From: Phytohabitans maris
Lineage (GTDB): Bacteria > Actinomycetota > Actinomycetes > Mycobacteriales > Micromonosporaceae
Direction: 5' to 3'
DNA: 64,000 nt
Assembly: GCF_031085175.1 (NCBI RefSeq)
Contig: NZ_JAVHUY010000042.1
Coordinates: 1 to 64,000, forward strand
Positions 17,371 through 26,942 of the stretch are shown here, piece after piece. Under the pieces are notes generated by a model. It ran no database searches, was not told the DNA's origin, and saw nothing but the letters and a program-made list of their open reading frames with translations. Each line of letters starts with the position of its first letter. Positions within the stretch are counted from its first letter, which is position 1. The position numbers and the translations under genes were made by a program.

Positions 17371-18410
17371 GTGATCATGCTAGAGGCGCGGCCGGCGGTG
17401 CTCTCCCGCACGATCAGCCGGTGCGGGGCGCGCAGCTCCAGCCCGGGCGGGGGAGTGGGGCTGCCGATCCGCAGCAGCAGCCGTTCGACCGCGGTCGTCG
17501 CGATCATCTCTTTGTCCGGGGAGATGGTGGTGACCGGCGGGTTGGAGTAGCGACCGTCCTCGATGTCGTCGTAGCCGATCACCGCCACGTCCTCCGGCAC
17601 CCGCAGCCCGCGCCCGACCAGCGTGTGGATGGCGCCGAGCGCGACCAGGTCGCTGTAGCAGAACACGGCGTCCGGCGGGTCGTCGCGGTCGAGCAGGTGG
17701 GCCATGGCGCCGGCGCCGTCGACCCGGTTGAAGCGCGGGGTACCGATGACCAGGTCTTCGCGCACCGGCAGGCCGCGCCGCTCGTGCGCCTCGCGGAAGC
17801 CGCGGGTGCGCAGCTGGGCGGCCTCGCCGGTCTCGTACGGCTGGTCGCCGATCGCGGCCAGCCGGGTGCGGCCGAGGTCGAGCAGGTGCTCGGTCGCCTG
17901 CCGGGACGCCGCGATGTCGTCGATGCCCACGTGGTCGAACGTGCCGTCGCTGACCCGCTCGCCGAGGATGACCAGCGGCAGTGCCGGGTCGCGGTCGGCG
18001 AGGGCCTCCTGGGACAGGCCGAGCGGGCTGAAGATGACGCCGTCGAAGAGCAGCCGGCTGGAGCCGTGGTTGATCAGCATCCGCTCGTGCTCGCGGTCGC
18101 CGTCGGTCTGGTCGATCAGCACGTTGTACCCCTGGACGCGGGCAGCGCGGATGATGCCCTGCAGCAGCTCGGAGAAGTACGGGGTGTCCAGGTAGGGCAC
18201 GACCACGGCGATCTGCCCGGAGCGGCCGCGGGCCAGGTTGCGGGCCAGGACGTTGGGGCGGTAGCCGAGCTGGTCGACCGCCTGCTGCACGCGCAGGCGG
18301 GTCCGTTCGGTGACGTTGGCGTACCCGTTGACCACGTTGGACACGGTCCGGCTGGAGACGCCGGCGAGCTCCGCCACGTCCCGGAGGGTCACCTCCCGTC
18401 CACGTCGCAT
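17367..18410 (-). CDS. LacI-family repressor of the arabinoside locus (proposed)
   Basis: 347 residues. HTH VTLRDVAELAGVSSRTVSNVVNG at the N-terminus with hinge YRPNVLARNLARGRSGQI, then a periplasmic-binding-like sugar domain (IGYDDIEDGRYSNPPVTTI). Divergent from the sugar-binding lipoprotein gene; the 311-bp gap holds a perfect TTTGCAGCGCTGCAAA palindrome 83 bp before this start and a second dyad next to the lipoprotein start. Hence probably an autoregulated repressor of the ABC importer and GH51/GH43 operon. The inducer (arabinose or arabino-oligosaccharide) is inferred from target genes. Overlaps the downstream SDR start by 4 bp. Confidence 0.88.
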   Translation of the reverse strand: MRRGREVTLRDVAELAGVSSRTVSNVVNGYANVTERTRLRVQQAVDQLGYRPNVLARNLARGRSGQIAVVVPYLDTPYFSELLQGIIRAARVQGYNVLIDQTDGDREHERMLINHGSSRLLFDGVIFSPLGLSQEALADRDPALPLVILGERVSDGTFDHVGIDDIAASRQATEHLLDLGRTRLAAIGDQPYETGEAAQLRTRGFREAHERRGLPVREDLVIGTPRFNRVDGAGAMAHLLDRDDPPDAVFCYSDLVALGAIHTLVGRGLRVPEDVAVIGYDDIEDGRYSNPPVTTISPDKEMIATTAVERLLLRIGSPTPPPGLELRAPHRLIVRESTAGRASSMIT

Positions 18411-18721
18411 GCGTCTCCCTCTGCCGAAACCCCTCGTCCAGAAGTTTCCGGCACGTTACCCCTTGCCCACCATCGTCGATGCGTGCATGCTGTTTGCAGC
18501 GCTGCAAAAGCGTAGCAGGGCGGGGCGGGTGAAAGCCCATTCCCGCAGCACAGCTGCCGTGGCCCCGGCACCACCGCGGCGAGCCTTACGCGCGTCGCGC
18601 GCGACGGGTGCCGCGTGGCTGTGGAGCGAAGACTCGACGGCCGGCCCTCGGTGTGCCAGCACCGCGGGCCGGCCTACCTGGACACGCGAGTGAAACGTTT
18701 CGAATCCCCGCGGAGGGACCG
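18411..18721. promoter_or_regulatory. Divergent control region with two LacI-type operators
   Basis: Two dyads stand out. TTTGCAGCGCTGCAAA at 18493-18508 is a perfect 16-bp palindrome with central CG-GC symmetry typical of LacI operators. GAAACGTTTC at 18692-18701, extended imperfectly, lies 10 bp before GGAGGG of the importer gene. The first can repress the LacI-SDR unit, the second the importer operon; the two sequences differ, so two regulators may act here. No gene is seen in this gap. Confidence 0.65.
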
Positions 18722-20068
18722 ATGAGTGCCAGGCACCTCAGTGTAGAACGGAGACAGCGCCGACCGATCCGGACGATGATCACCGCCGTGCTCGCCGCGA
18801 CCGCCCTGGTCGCCGCGGGGTGCGGGGGCGGCGACGAGAGCGAAGAGCCGAGCGGGCCGGTCAAGATCAAGGTCTGGGCCTGGTACCCGGCGTTCCAGGG
18901 CGTTGTCGACCACTTCAACCGCACCCACACGGACGTGCAGATCGAGTGGGAGAACGCCGGCGCCGGCCAGGACCAGTACACCAAGCTGCAGACCGCGCTC
19001 AAGGCCGGCAAGGGCGCACCGGACGTGGCGATGCTGGAGTTCCAGGAGCTGCCCACGTTCCAGCTCACCAAGCACCTCGTCGACATGGGCAAGTACGGCG
19101 CCAACGACATCAAGGGCGACTACGTCGACTGGGCCTGGAAGCAGGTCAGCAACGGCGACTCGGTCTACGCGATCCCGGTCGACGCCGGCCCGATGGCGAT
19201 GCTCTACCGGGAAGACATCTTCAAGCAGCACAACCTCGCCGTCCCCAAGACCTGGGCGGAGTACAAGGAGGTCGCGCAGAAGCTCAAGGCCGCCTCGCCG
19301 GGCAGCTTCATCACCGACTTCGGGGCCAACGACGGCGGCTTCATGACCGGGCTCATGTGGCAGGCGGGCGCGCGGCCCTTCGAGTACACGGCCGCCCAGT
19401 CGCCGAACGTCGGGGTCCGGCTCAACAACGACCCGGCCAAGAAGGTGATGGCGTACTGGGAGGACATGGTCGACGGTGGACTCGTCGACACCGTCGCCTA
19501 CGGCACCACCGACCAGTACAGCGGGCTCGGCAGCGGCAAGTACGCGACGTACATCGCGGCCGGCTGGGGCCCGGGCTACCTGGCGAGCGTGGCCAAGACG
19601 ACCTCGGGCAAGTGGCGGGCCGCTCCCATTCCACAGTGGAACGCTGGGGAGAAGGCGCAGGGTGACTGGGGCGGCTCGTCGTTCGCGGTGACCGACCAGA
19701 CCAAGTACCCCAAGCAGGCGACCCAGGTGGCGATGGAGATCTTCGGTGCCGACAAGGACGCCTGGAAGATCGGCATCGACGAGGCGTTCCTCTTCCCGAC
19801 CGCCACGCCGATCCTGGAGTGGGACTACTTCGTCACCAAGGAGTACGAGTTCTTCGGCGGCCAGAAGGTCAACGAGGTCTTCGTCCCGGCGTACAACGGG
19901 ATCGGCGAGTTTCAGTGGAGCCCGTTCAACAGCTACTACTTCAACCAGCTGAGCACCAACCTCAACCAGGCCATCGAGAAGAAGACCTCCTGGACGGCCG
20001 CGCTCGACACCGCACAGCAGAACATCACCACCTACGCCGCGCAGCAGGGCTTCAAGGTCGCGTCATGA
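18722..20068 (+). CDS. Sugar ABC transporter substrate-binding lipoprotein
   Basis: 448 residues. Signal peptide with lipobox LVAAGC, so an outer-leaflet lipoprotein. The mature part is an SBP_bac_1 (CUT1) protein: VKIKVWAWYPAFQGVVDHFN, APDVAMLEFQELP, YAIPVDAGPMAMLYREDIF, WGGSSFAV. It captures oligosaccharides for the two permeases downstream; the neighbouring GH51/GH43 enzymes point to arabino-oligosaccharides. Shine-Dalgarno GGAGGG 4 nt before ATG. Its stop (TGA) overlaps the ATG of a 27-codon mini-cistron, which in turn overlaps the first permease. Confidence 0.92.
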   Translation: MSARHLSVERRQRRPIRTMITAVLAATALVAAGCGGGDESEEPSGPVKIKVWAWYPAFQGVVDHFNRTHTDVQIEWENAGAGQDQYTKLQTALKAGKGAPDVAMLEFQELPTFQLTKHLVDMGKYGANDIKGDYVDWAWKQVSNGDSVYAIPVDAGPMAMLYREDIFKQHNLAVPKTWAEYKEVAQKLKAASPGSFITDFGANDGGFMTGLMWQAGARPFEYTAAQSPNVGVRLNNDPAKKVMAYWEDMVDGGLVDTVAYGTTDQYSGLGSGKYATYIAAGWGPGYLASVAKTTSGKWRAAPIPQWNAGEKAQGDWGGSSFAVTDQTKYPKQATQVAMEIFGADKDAWKIGIDEAFLFPTATPILEWDYFVTKEYEFFGGQKVNEVFVPAYNGIGEFQWSPFNSYYFNQLSTNLNQAIEKKTSWTAALDTAQQNITTYAAQQGFKVAS

Positions 20069-20148
20069 GCGAGCGCAGCGAGCGAATCAACAGGCGCAGC
20101 GTTTCTGGAGCCTCGCGGCCGCCCGCAGCGAAGCGAGGACGGCCGTGA
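20065..20148 (+). CDS. Mini-cistron bridging the binding-protein and permease genes
   Basis: 27 codons, beginning MSERSERI and ending PPAAKRGRP. The ATG overlaps the upstream TGA (ATGA) and its TGA overlaps the GTG of the permease (GTGA), so ribosomes can pass through three genes without leaving. A clearly related element, same beginning (MSERII) and end (PPAAKRGRA), lies at 55229-55303 in the same position between two genes. The DNA contains GCGAGCGCAGCGAGCG and GAAGCGAGGACGG runs that also form short repeats. It may be a dispersed spacer repeat rather than a functional peptide; the conserved frame favours translation. Confidence 0.55.
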   Translation: MSERSERINRRSVSGASRPPAAKRGRP

Positions 20149-21026
20149 GCGTTGTCGCCCGGCGACCGCGGGTGGGCCGGCAGGCCGTGGCGGGGTGGCT
20201 CTTCGTCGCCCCGTTCACGGTCCTGCTCGTCTTCTTCCTGCTGCTGCCCATGCTGTACGCGGCGAAGCTGAGCCTCTACCGGTCCACATTGGTCGAGGGC
20301 GAGGTCTTCGCCTGGCTGGACAACTACCGGCAGGCCCTGGACGACCCCGAGTTTCGCCGGGGCGTGCTGCGGGTGGTCGTCTTCGGGCTCGTGCAGACAC
20401 CGGTGATGATCGGCATCGCGCTGGTCGCGGCGCTGCTCGTCGACGAGGTGACCTCGCGGTTCTCCCGGCTGTTTCGGCTCGCGGCGTTCGTGCCGTACGC
20501 GGTGCCGGTGGTCATCGGAACGCTCATGTGGGGCTTCCTCTACAGCCCCAACACCGGCCCGCTCAGCTCGGTGACCGATGTGGACTTCCTCTCGTCGGGC
20601 ACCGTGCTCTATTCGCTCGGCAACATCGTCACCTGGCAGTGGGCCGGCTACAACATGATCGTGCTGTACGCGGCGCTGCAGGGCGTGCCGCGGGAGGTCT
20701 ACGAGTCGGCCCGGATCGACGGTGCCGGCGCGGTGCAGACCGCGCTGCGCATCAAGACCCCGATGATCTCGGCGGCGATCGTGCTCGTCACGATCTTCAC
20801 GATCATCGGGACGCTGCAGTTCTTCACCGAGCCGCTGATCCTCCAGCCGCTCAACCCGGGTGCCGTGACCAACAGCTACACCCCCAACGTGTACGCCTAC
20901 CACCAGGCCTTCTCGTACCAGCAGTACAACTACTCGGCGGCCATCTCGTTCCTGCTCGGCGCGGTGGTCTTCGTCGGCTCGTACATCTTCCTGTTCGCCA
21001 CTCGCCGAAGGAGCGCGCTGCGGTGA
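20145..21026 (+). CDS. ABC sugar permease, subunit 1 (MalF-like)
   Basis: 293 residues, six predicted membrane segments starting at WLFVAPFTVLLVFFLLLPML. The binding-protein-dependent permease EAA loop is EVYESARIDGAGAVQTALRIKTP-like, near residue 190. It pairs with the next gene to form the importer channel. Start GTG 20145 overlaps the stop of the mini-cistron; its stop overlaps the next GTG (GTGA). No ATPase gene follows, consistent with use of a shared MsiK-type ATPase encoded elsewhere (inference). Confidence 0.92.
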   Translation: MSVVARRPRVGRQAVAGWLFVAPFTVLLVFFLLLPMLYAAKLSLYRSTLVEGEVFAWLDNYRQALDDPEFRRGVLRVVVFGLVQTPVMIGIALVAALLVDEVTSRFSRLFRLAAFVPYAVPVVIGTLMWGFLYSPNTGPLSSVTDVDFLSSGTVLYSLGNIVTWQWAGYNMIVLYAALQGVPREVYESARIDGAGAVQTALRIKTPMISAAIVLVTIFTIIGTLQFFTEPLILQPLNPGAVTNSYTPNVYAYHQAFSYQQYNYSAAISFLLGAVVFVGSYIFLFATRRRSALR

Positions 21027-21943
21027 GCGACACGGTGACCGAACGCTCCACGGTGAGCGAGGCCGTGAGCGAGCGCGCCGCGACGGGCCGGACCGGGCGG
21101 ACCACCGGCGGCCGGATCGCCTCGCACGCGGTGATGGCGCTCATGGCCGCGTACTTCCTGCTGCCGTTCTGGTGGCTGCTCGTCGCCTCCACAAAGGACA
21201 ACGACGGGCTGTTCGGCTCGGCGCCGCTCTGGTTCAGCGGCGACTTCAAGCTCTTCGACAACCTCTCCACGCTCTTCAGCCACGACGGCGGTGTCTACCT
21301 GCGGTGGCTGCGCAACTCGGCACTGTACTCAGTGGTCAGTGGGGTCGGCGCCACCGCGCTCGCCGCGCTCGCCGGGTACGCGTTCGCCAAGCTCCGCTTT
21401 CCCGGCCGCAACCTGCTCTTCGCCGCGCTGCTCGGCCTCATCATGGTGCCGGCGACCGCGCTGGTGCTCCCCACCTACCTGCTGATGAGCGAGGCGGGGC
21501 TGACCGACACGGTGTGGGCGGTGATCCTGCCCTCGCTGCTCAACCCGTTCGGCGTGTACCTGCTGCGGGTCTACGCGCACGACTCGGTGCCGGACGAGAT
21601 GCTCGAGGCGGCCCGCATCGACGGCGCCGGGGAGCTTCGCGTCTTCCGCAGCGTGGCCCTGCCGGCGATGCGGCCGGCGCTGGTCACCGTGCTGCTCTTC
21701 ACGATGGTGGCCACCTGGAACAACTTCTTCCTGCCCCTGGTGATGCTCAGCGACAACGACCTCTTCCCGCTCACCGTGGGGCTGCGCACCTGGTACCAGT
21801 CCGCGACCCTCGGCAACGCCGGTCCGGCACTGTTCAACGTCATCGTCGTGGGCGCGCTGGTCGCGATCGTTCCGCTGATCGTCGCGTTCCTGTTGCTCCA
21901 GCGGTACTGGCGCGGTGGACTCACCATCGGCGCCCTCAAGTGA
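21023..21943 (+). CDS. ABC sugar permease, subunit 2 (MalG-like)
   Basis: 306 residues. A Ser/Thr-rich 30-residue lead is followed by six membrane segments (VMALMAAYFLLPFWWLLVAS...). EAA motif DEMLEAARIDGAGELRVFRS; C-terminus RYWRGGLTIGALK, the usual end of CUT1 MalG-type subunits. GAAGGAG at 21007-21013 gives a 9-nt spacing to GTG 21023, which overlaps the previous stop. Followed 47 bp later by the GH51 gene, so transport and intracellular hydrolysis are in one operon. Confidence 0.92.
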   Translation: MSDTVTERSTVSEAVSERAATGRTGRTTGGRIASHAVMALMAAYFLLPFWWLLVASTKDNDGLFGSAPLWFSGDFKLFDNLSTLFSHDGGVYLRWLRNSALYSVVSGVGATALAALAGYAFAKLRFPGRNLLFAALLGLIMVPATALVLPTYLLMSEAGLTDTVWAVILPSLLNPFGVYLLRVYAHDSVPDEMLEAARIDGAGELRVFRSVALPAMRPALVTVLLFTMVATWNNFFLPLVMLSDNDLFPLTVGLRTWYQSATLGNAGPALFNVIVVGALVAIVPLIVAFLLLQRYWRGGLTIGALK

Positions 21944-21990
21944 ACGCCGTTCCAGACGTTCCTGACCGTGCTCGACCTCGAAGGGATGAC

Positions 21991-23505
21991 ATGCGCACCG
22001 CATCTTGCGTCCTCGACCCGGCCGCGGTGGTGGCCCCGGTCCGCCGCCGCACCTTCGGCTCCTTTGTGGAGCACCTCGGGCGGTGTGTCTACACCGGACT
22101 CTACGAGCCCGGGCACCCGCTCGCCGACGAGGACGGGTTTCGTACCGACGTGCTCGCGCTCACCCGCGAGCTGGGCGTGACGGTGGTGCGCTACCCGGGC
22201 GGCAACTTCGTCTCCGGGTACCGGTGGGAGGACGGCGTCGGACCGCGCGAGCGGCGACCCCGCCGGCGCGACCTGGCCTGGCACTCCATCGAGACCAACG
22301 AGGTGGGCATCGACGAGTTCGCGCGGTGGGCGGGCAAGGCCGAGGTCGAGATCATGTACGCGGTGAACCTCGGCACCCGGGGCGTGCAGGAGGCGCTCGA
22401 CGTGCACGAGTACGTCAACCACCCGGAGGGGACGACCCTTTCCGAGCTGCGGCGGGCCAACGGCGCGGCCAAGCCGTACGGGATCGCGCTCTGGTGCCTC
22501 GGCAACGAGCTCGACGGGCCGTGGCAGACCGGGCACAAGACCGCCACGGAGTACGGGCTGCTCGCCGCCGCGACCGCCCGGGCGCTCCGCTCCGCCGAGC
22601 CGGGCCTGGAGCTGGTCGCCTGTGGCAGCTCAAGCTCAGCCATGCCCACGTTCGGCACCTGGGAGACGACGGTGCTGGAGCACGCCTACGACGTGGTCGA
22701 CTACGTCTCCTGCCACGCGTACTACGAGGAGCACGACGGCGACCTCGGCTCGTTCCTGGCCAGTGCGGTCGACATGGACCACTTCGTGGACAGCATCGTC
22801 GCCACCGCCGACAGCGTGGGCGCGCGGCTGCGCAGCAAGAAGAAGATCAACATCTCGTTCGACGAGTGGAACGTCTGGTACCTGTCCCGCTTCCAGGACC
22901 GCGAGCCGGCCACCGAGTGGGAGGTCGCGCCCCGGCTGATCGAGGACGAGTACAACGTGGCCGACGCGGTCGTGGTCGGCAGCCTGCTCATCTCGCTGCT
23001 GCGGCACAGCGACCGGGTCACCGCCGCCTGCCAGGCCCAGCTCGTCAACGTCATCGCGCCGATCCACACCGAGCCGGGCGGGCCGGCGTGGCGGCAGACC
23101 ATCTTCCACCCGTTCGCGAAGACGGCCGCGCTGGCCCGGGGGAGCGTGCTGCACACCCGGCTCGACGCGCCCACGTACACGACCGCCCGCCACGGCGAGG
23201 TGTCCGTTGTGGACGCGGTCGCGACCCACGACGACGAGAGCGGCGAGGTGGTCGTATTCGCCGTCAACCGTGACCAGAGCGACCCCGTGGAGCTCACCGT
23301 GGACCTGCACCTCTTCGACGGCGATCTGGGCGTCGCCGAGGCGTGGACGCTCGCCGACGACGACGTCCGGGCCACCAACACGGTCGAGGACCCGGACCGG
23401 GTCGTGCCGCACCCCACCCCGCGGGTGTCGCTCGGCGGCGGCACGCTGCGCGTCGTGCTCCCGCCGGTCTCGTGGAGCGCGATCCGGCTGGGACCGGCCC
23501 GATGA
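21991..23505 (+). CDS. Intracellular alpha-L-arabinofuranosidase, GH51
   Basis: 504 residues, no signal peptide. GH51 hallmarks: FGSFVEHLGRCVYTGLYEP near the N-terminus, VVRYPGGNFVSGYRWEDGVG, acid/base Glu in WCLGNELDGPWQ and nucleophile Glu in SFDEWNVWY, then LVNVIAPI and a C-terminal beta-sandwich. It releases L-arabinose from imported arabino-oligosaccharides by a retaining mechanism. GAAGGG precedes the ATG. The stop overlaps the GH43 start (ATGA), so the two enzymes are made in step. Confidence 0.94.
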   Translation: MRTASCVLDPAAVVAPVRRRTFGSFVEHLGRCVYTGLYEPGHPLADEDGFRTDVLALTRELGVTVVRYPGGNFVSGYRWEDGVGPRERRPRRRDLAWHSIETNEVGIDEFARWAGKAEVEIMYAVNLGTRGVQEALDVHEYVNHPEGTTLSELRRANGAAKPYGIALWCLGNELDGPWQTGHKTATEYGLLAAATARALRSAEPGLELVACGSSSSAMPTFGTWETTVLEHAYDVVDYVSCHAYYEEHDGDLGSFLASAVDMDHFVDSIVATADSVGARLRSKKKINISFDEWNVWYLSRFQDREPATEWEVAPRLIEDEYNVADAVVVGSLLISLLRHSDRVTAACQAQLVNVIAPIHTEPGGPAWRQTIFHPFAKTAALARGSVLHTRLDAPTYTTARHGEVSVVDAVATHDDESGEVVVFAVNRDQSDPVELTVDLHLFDGDLGVAEAWTLADDDVRATNTVEDPDRVVPHPTPRVSLGGGTLRVVLPPVSWSAIRLGPAR

Positions 23506-25127
23506 GGCGCCTGCTGGCGGTGCTGGCCGCGCTGGCCGTCGTGCTGCTCCCCGCTCCCGCCGCCGGCGCCGCCCAGGCCTCGCCGGACCCGATCGCGCAC
23601 GACCCCACGCTGCTCAAGCAGGGGCGCTACTACTACGAGATCATCACCGGCGACATCGGCACCCGCACGTACCTGCCGATCCGCCGCTCGAAGGATCTCG
23701 TGCACTGGGAGTTTCTCGGCACGGTCTTCGCCACGCCGCCGCGGTGGGTGGTGGACGAGCTCGGCGTCACGCCCGGCGACTTCTGGGCGCCCGACCTCAA
23801 CTACTTCGACGGCGAGTACCACCTCTACTACGCCGCCTCCTCGTTCGGCACCAACAACTCCGTCATCGGCCTGGCCACCAACGCCACGCTCGACCCGCAG
23901 AGCCCCGACTACGCCTGGGTCGACCGGGGCCTGGTGCTCCGGTCGCGTACCACCGACGACGTCAACGCCATCGACGCCGACGTTGCCTTCGACGAGCGGG
24001 GCGTGCCGTGGCTGTCGTTCGGCTCCTTCTGGGACGGCGTCAAGATGCGCCGCCTCGACCGGGCCACCGGCCTGCTGTCGAGTGTGGACACCATGCTCTA
24101 CCCGCTCGCGTCGCGCGGCGGGGCGGCGGCCGAGGGGCCGTCGATCGTCCGCAAGGGACGGTACTGGTACCTCTTCGCCAGCTTCGACTTCTGCTGCCGC
24201 GGCGTCAACTCCGACTACCAGGTGGTCGTCGGCCGGGCCACCAGCATCCACGGGCCCTATGTGGACCGTGACGGCGTGCCGATGCTCCAGGGCGGCGGCA
24301 CCGTGCTGCTGCGGGGGTACAACGGCTTCCAGGGCACCGGCGGCGGCGACGTGTACGAGGACGCCTTCTACGTACACCACTACTACGACGCGGTCGACGG
24401 GGCGCTGCCCAAGGGCTCGGTGCGGCCGATCTCCTGGCGGGACGGGTGGCCCACGCTCGGCGACCCGCTCAGCGGCAACCGCGGCTTCGGGCGCGGCCCC
24501 GCGTACCTGACGCTGGTCGACCGGGCCACCGGCGCCGTGGTCGCCAACCCCACCTGCGGGTACGAGGGCGCCGACATCCGGCTCGCCGCCCCGGCCGCCG
24601 GCGACACCTGCCAGCAGTGGCGCTTCGAGTACCGGGGCGGCGGCTGGTCGAGCCTGCTCAACCGGCACAGCAACAAGGTCGCCGAGGTCGCCGCCTGCGT
24701 CGACGCGGACGGCGCGCGGGTGGCCCAGTGGGGCTGGCTCGACAACGACTGCCAGAAGCTCCGCGCGCTCCCGACCGACGGCGGCTGGTCCCGGATCGAA
24801 AACCGGATCGCCGGCCGGGTGCTGGACGCGTGCGACGGCACCGTGCGGACGTCCACCTGGCGGGCCGACGCGTGCCAGCAGTTCCGCCTCCAGCCGGTCG
24901 GCGACGTGCTCGTCACCGACCCGGCCAACACCAAGCGGCTCGGCGGCACGTGGCGCTTCGTCCACGTGAGCGACGGCTTCTACCAGATCGTCGACACCCG
25001 GACCGGACACCGCTTCGGCGGCCGGTCGCAGTGGCGCGTCGAGGCCACCGGCGCCGGCACGTTCCGCCTCGTCAGCCGCGACGGCGCCACCACCCGGGAG
25101 GTGCTGCTGCTGGCGCCGGGCGCCTGA
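23502..25127 (+). CDS. Secreted GH43 arabinanase-like enzyme with ricin-type lectin domain
   Basis: 541 residues; signal peptide ending PAAGAAQA. Five-bladed GH43 propeller (about 30-345): general base Asp in IAHDPTLLK, WAPDLNYFDGEYHLYYAAS, pKa-tuning Asp in NAIDADVAFD, and acid Glu in AAEGPSIVRKGRYWYLFAS. This is the endo-1,5-alpha-L-arabinanase pattern. Residues about 360-541 hold three QxW/QxL-type motifs (CQQWRFEY, CQKLRAL, CQQFRLQ) of a beta-trefoil ricin lectin domain. It would cut arabinan outside the cell, supplying the importer and GH51. Overlaps the GH51 stop by 4 bp; last gene of the operon. Confidence 0.9.
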   Translation: MRRLLAVLAALAVVLLPAPAAGAAQASPDPIAHDPTLLKQGRYYYEIITGDIGTRTYLPIRRSKDLVHWEFLGTVFATPPRWVVDELGVTPGDFWAPDLNYFDGEYHLYYAASSFGTNNSVIGLATNATLDPQSPDYAWVDRGLVLRSRTTDDVNAIDADVAFDERGVPWLSFGSFWDGVKMRRLDRATGLLSSVDTMLYPLASRGGAAAEGPSIVRKGRYWYLFASFDFCCRGVNSDYQVVVGRATSIHGPYVDRDGVPMLQGGGTVLLRGYNGFQGTGGGDVYEDAFYVHHYYDAVDGALPKGSVRPISWRDGWPTLGDPLSGNRGFGRGPAYLTLVDRATGAVVANPTCGYEGADIRLAAPAAGDTCQQWRFEYRGGGWSSLLNRHSNKVAEVAACVDADGARVAQWGWLDNDCQKLRALPTDGGWSRIENRIAGRVLDACDGTVRTSTWRADACQQFRLQPVGDVLVTDPANTKRLGGTWRFVHVSDGFYQIVDTRTGHRFGGRSQWRVEATGAGTFRLVSRDGATTREVLLLAPGA

Positions 25128-25210
25128 CCGGCGGGTCGTCCGACGGCCGCCCGGCGCCGAGCGCGTGGCCGCCGCGCCCGGCGGCGACCACGCACGCTGG
25201 TGCCTGAGCG

Positions 25211-26917
25211 TCAGGTCAGTTCGATGTAGTCGAGCTCGGCGTAGCCGGTGCCGCCGGCGAAGGACGGCGCCCCCTTCGCCAGGCGGATCACGTTGTATCC
25301 GGCGCGCAGGTTGACGCTGGTGCTCACCGTCGCGCCGAACTGGCCCCACGCGCCGGTCGGCGGGTAGCTGAGCGTCGACCAGGCGCCGCCGTTGTAGGCC
25401 AGGCCGTGGGTGGCGGTGGCGCCGGTGGCGTTCGCGTAGCCGACGCGCATCGTGTAGGCCCGCGCGGACGGCACGTTCACCACGAAGTCGACGTAGCTGG
25501 CGGTGCGCGGGTCGCCGGTGTTGTCGATCTGGCCGACGTACGCGCCGGCGGAGGCGCTGGAGCTGCCGAAGCGGTTGGCGCGGAAGATGGCCGCGTTCTC
25601 CGCCTCGTACCGCTGCTGGTAGCTGGGGACGCCGCTGGTCGGCTGGATGAGGATGTGGTAGCCGCTGGTCGCGTTCATGTTGGGCACGGTGACGGTCAGC
25701 TCGCCGTTCGTCACGGCGGCGGTCGTGTTGCTGACCGTCGTGGGGGCGGAGACCTGCGTGCTCCGCCCGGAGGCCGGCGTCGACTCGACGAGCACCCGCA
25801 CCTGGCTGCCCAATGAGGACAGTCCGGTGACCCGTACGAAGTTGGTGCCGGACTCGCCGCCGAAGACCACGTTGACGATGCGGCGGGTCGGGTCGTGCGA
25901 GGCGAAGCCGTCGAGGCCGGTCTGCGCGCGCGGCGTGGTGGTCACCATGTTGCCGGACATGTCGCCGTACCACTTGTACAGCCACCAGCTCCCGGTCGGC
26001 TGGTTGCCCGTGGTCAGGCCGTTGACGGTGCCGTACTCGTACCAGAAGGCGCGCTCGGCGTTGTCCACCCCGCCCCGCTCGAACTTGGCGATGTAGCTGG
26101 CCACCGGCCCCGGCTGGTCGATCTCCGTCGGCGTCGCGTACTCGTTGATGGAGATCCGCCGCGGGCTGATGCCGAGCGACGCCTCCAGCGCGCGGTAGTT
26201 GGCGACGTGTGCGGCGATGTTGGCCGAGGTCTGCAGCTCGTGCCAGCAGATGACGTCCGGCAGCGCGTTGTTGTCGCGGGCGTACGTCAGGAACGAGCGC
26301 ATCCACGACTCGTTGTACGTGGCGGTGCTAGGGCCGACGATGGGTGTGAGCGTGTCGCGGGAGCGCACTCGCTGGTAGGTGCGGACCCAGCCGGCGTTGA
26401 AGGCACCGGCGGCCGTGGTGTTCCAGGTGTAGTCGGGCTCGTTCCACAGCTCCCAGCCGGCGATGTTGCTGGTGCCGGTGGCGGCGAGCCGGTCGCCGAC
26501 CTGGGTGTCCACTTTGGCCAGCCAGTCGTTCCAGCTGACCCACTGGTACGGGAAGTTGGGGTAGATGTCGGGCATCCGGATGTACTCGGCGGCGCCGACC
26601 CGGGTCGCCTGCGGCGCGACGAGCAGCGCGTCGCCGCCGGGCGGCTGGCCGTTGGGGCGCTGTCCGACCCGGGGCGCCGGCTGGGTGAGCGTGTTCAGCT
26701 TGAGCGGGAGCAGCATGCTGTCGGCGGGGCGGTTGTTTTCGGCCAGGGCGTAGAGGCCGCCGGCGCCGACGTGGCTGACCGGTCGGAACGGGCTGGCGGC
26801 GTTGACCGTGAGGGTGGAGTTGGCGGCGTGGGCTGTGCCTTCGGTCAGGGCGACGCAGGCGACGGCGGCCGTGACGGCCGTGGCCAGCGCCGCCGCGGAT
26901 ACGCGGGGCGGTCGCAC
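25211..26917 (-). CDS. Secreted GH39-like glycosidase with C-terminal CBM35-like domain
   Basis: 568 residues; signal peptide ending TAHAAN. A clan-A TIM barrel spans about 35-330: acid/base Glu in GWELWNEPDY, nucleophile Glu in ISINEYATP, and aromatic patch GSWWLYKWYGDMSG. A beta-sandwich follows, then a CBM6/CBM35-like module from YEAENAAIF (about 430-568). It resembles GH39-type enzymes acting on arabinosides or arabinogalactan side chains, but substrate is not readable. Second gene after its larger paralogue, 25 bp apart; convergent with the GH43 operon. Together these suggest decoration-removing enzymes for arabinan/arabinogalactan. Confidence 0.8.
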   Translation of the reverse strand: MRPPRVSAAALATAVTAAVACVALTEGTAHAANSTLTVNAASPFRPVSHVGAGGLYALAENNRPADSMLLPLKLNTLTQPAPRVGQRPNGQPPGGDALLVAPQATRVGAAEYIRMPDIYPNFPYQWVSWNDWLAKVDTQVGDRLAATGTSNIAGWELWNEPDYTWNTTAAGAFNAGWVRTYQRVRSRDTLTPIVGPSTATYNESWMRSFLTYARDNNALPDVICWHELQTSANIAAHVANYRALEASLGISPRRISINEYATPTEIDQPGPVASYIAKFERGGVDNAERAFWYEYGTVNGLTTGNQPTGSWWLYKWYGDMSGNMVTTTPRAQTGLDGFASHDPTRRIVNVVFGGESGTNFVRVTGLSSLGSQVRVLVESTPASGRSTQVSAPTTVSNTTAAVTNGELTVTVPNMNATSGYHILIQPTSGVPSYQQRYEAENAAIFRANRFGSSSASAGAYVGQIDNTGDPRTASYVDFVVNVPSARAYTMRVGYANATGATATHGLAYNGGAWSTLSYPPTGAWGQFGATVSTSVNLRAGYNVIRLAKGAPSFAGGTGYAELDYIELT

Positions 26918-26942
26918 GGGGGTGCCTCCTCAGGGGATGGAA

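Noticed and set aside
20069-20144. Mini-cistron region as part of the permease N-terminus
   Set aside because: It is out of frame with the permease; the GTGA overlap and the related copy at 55229 argue for a separate frame.
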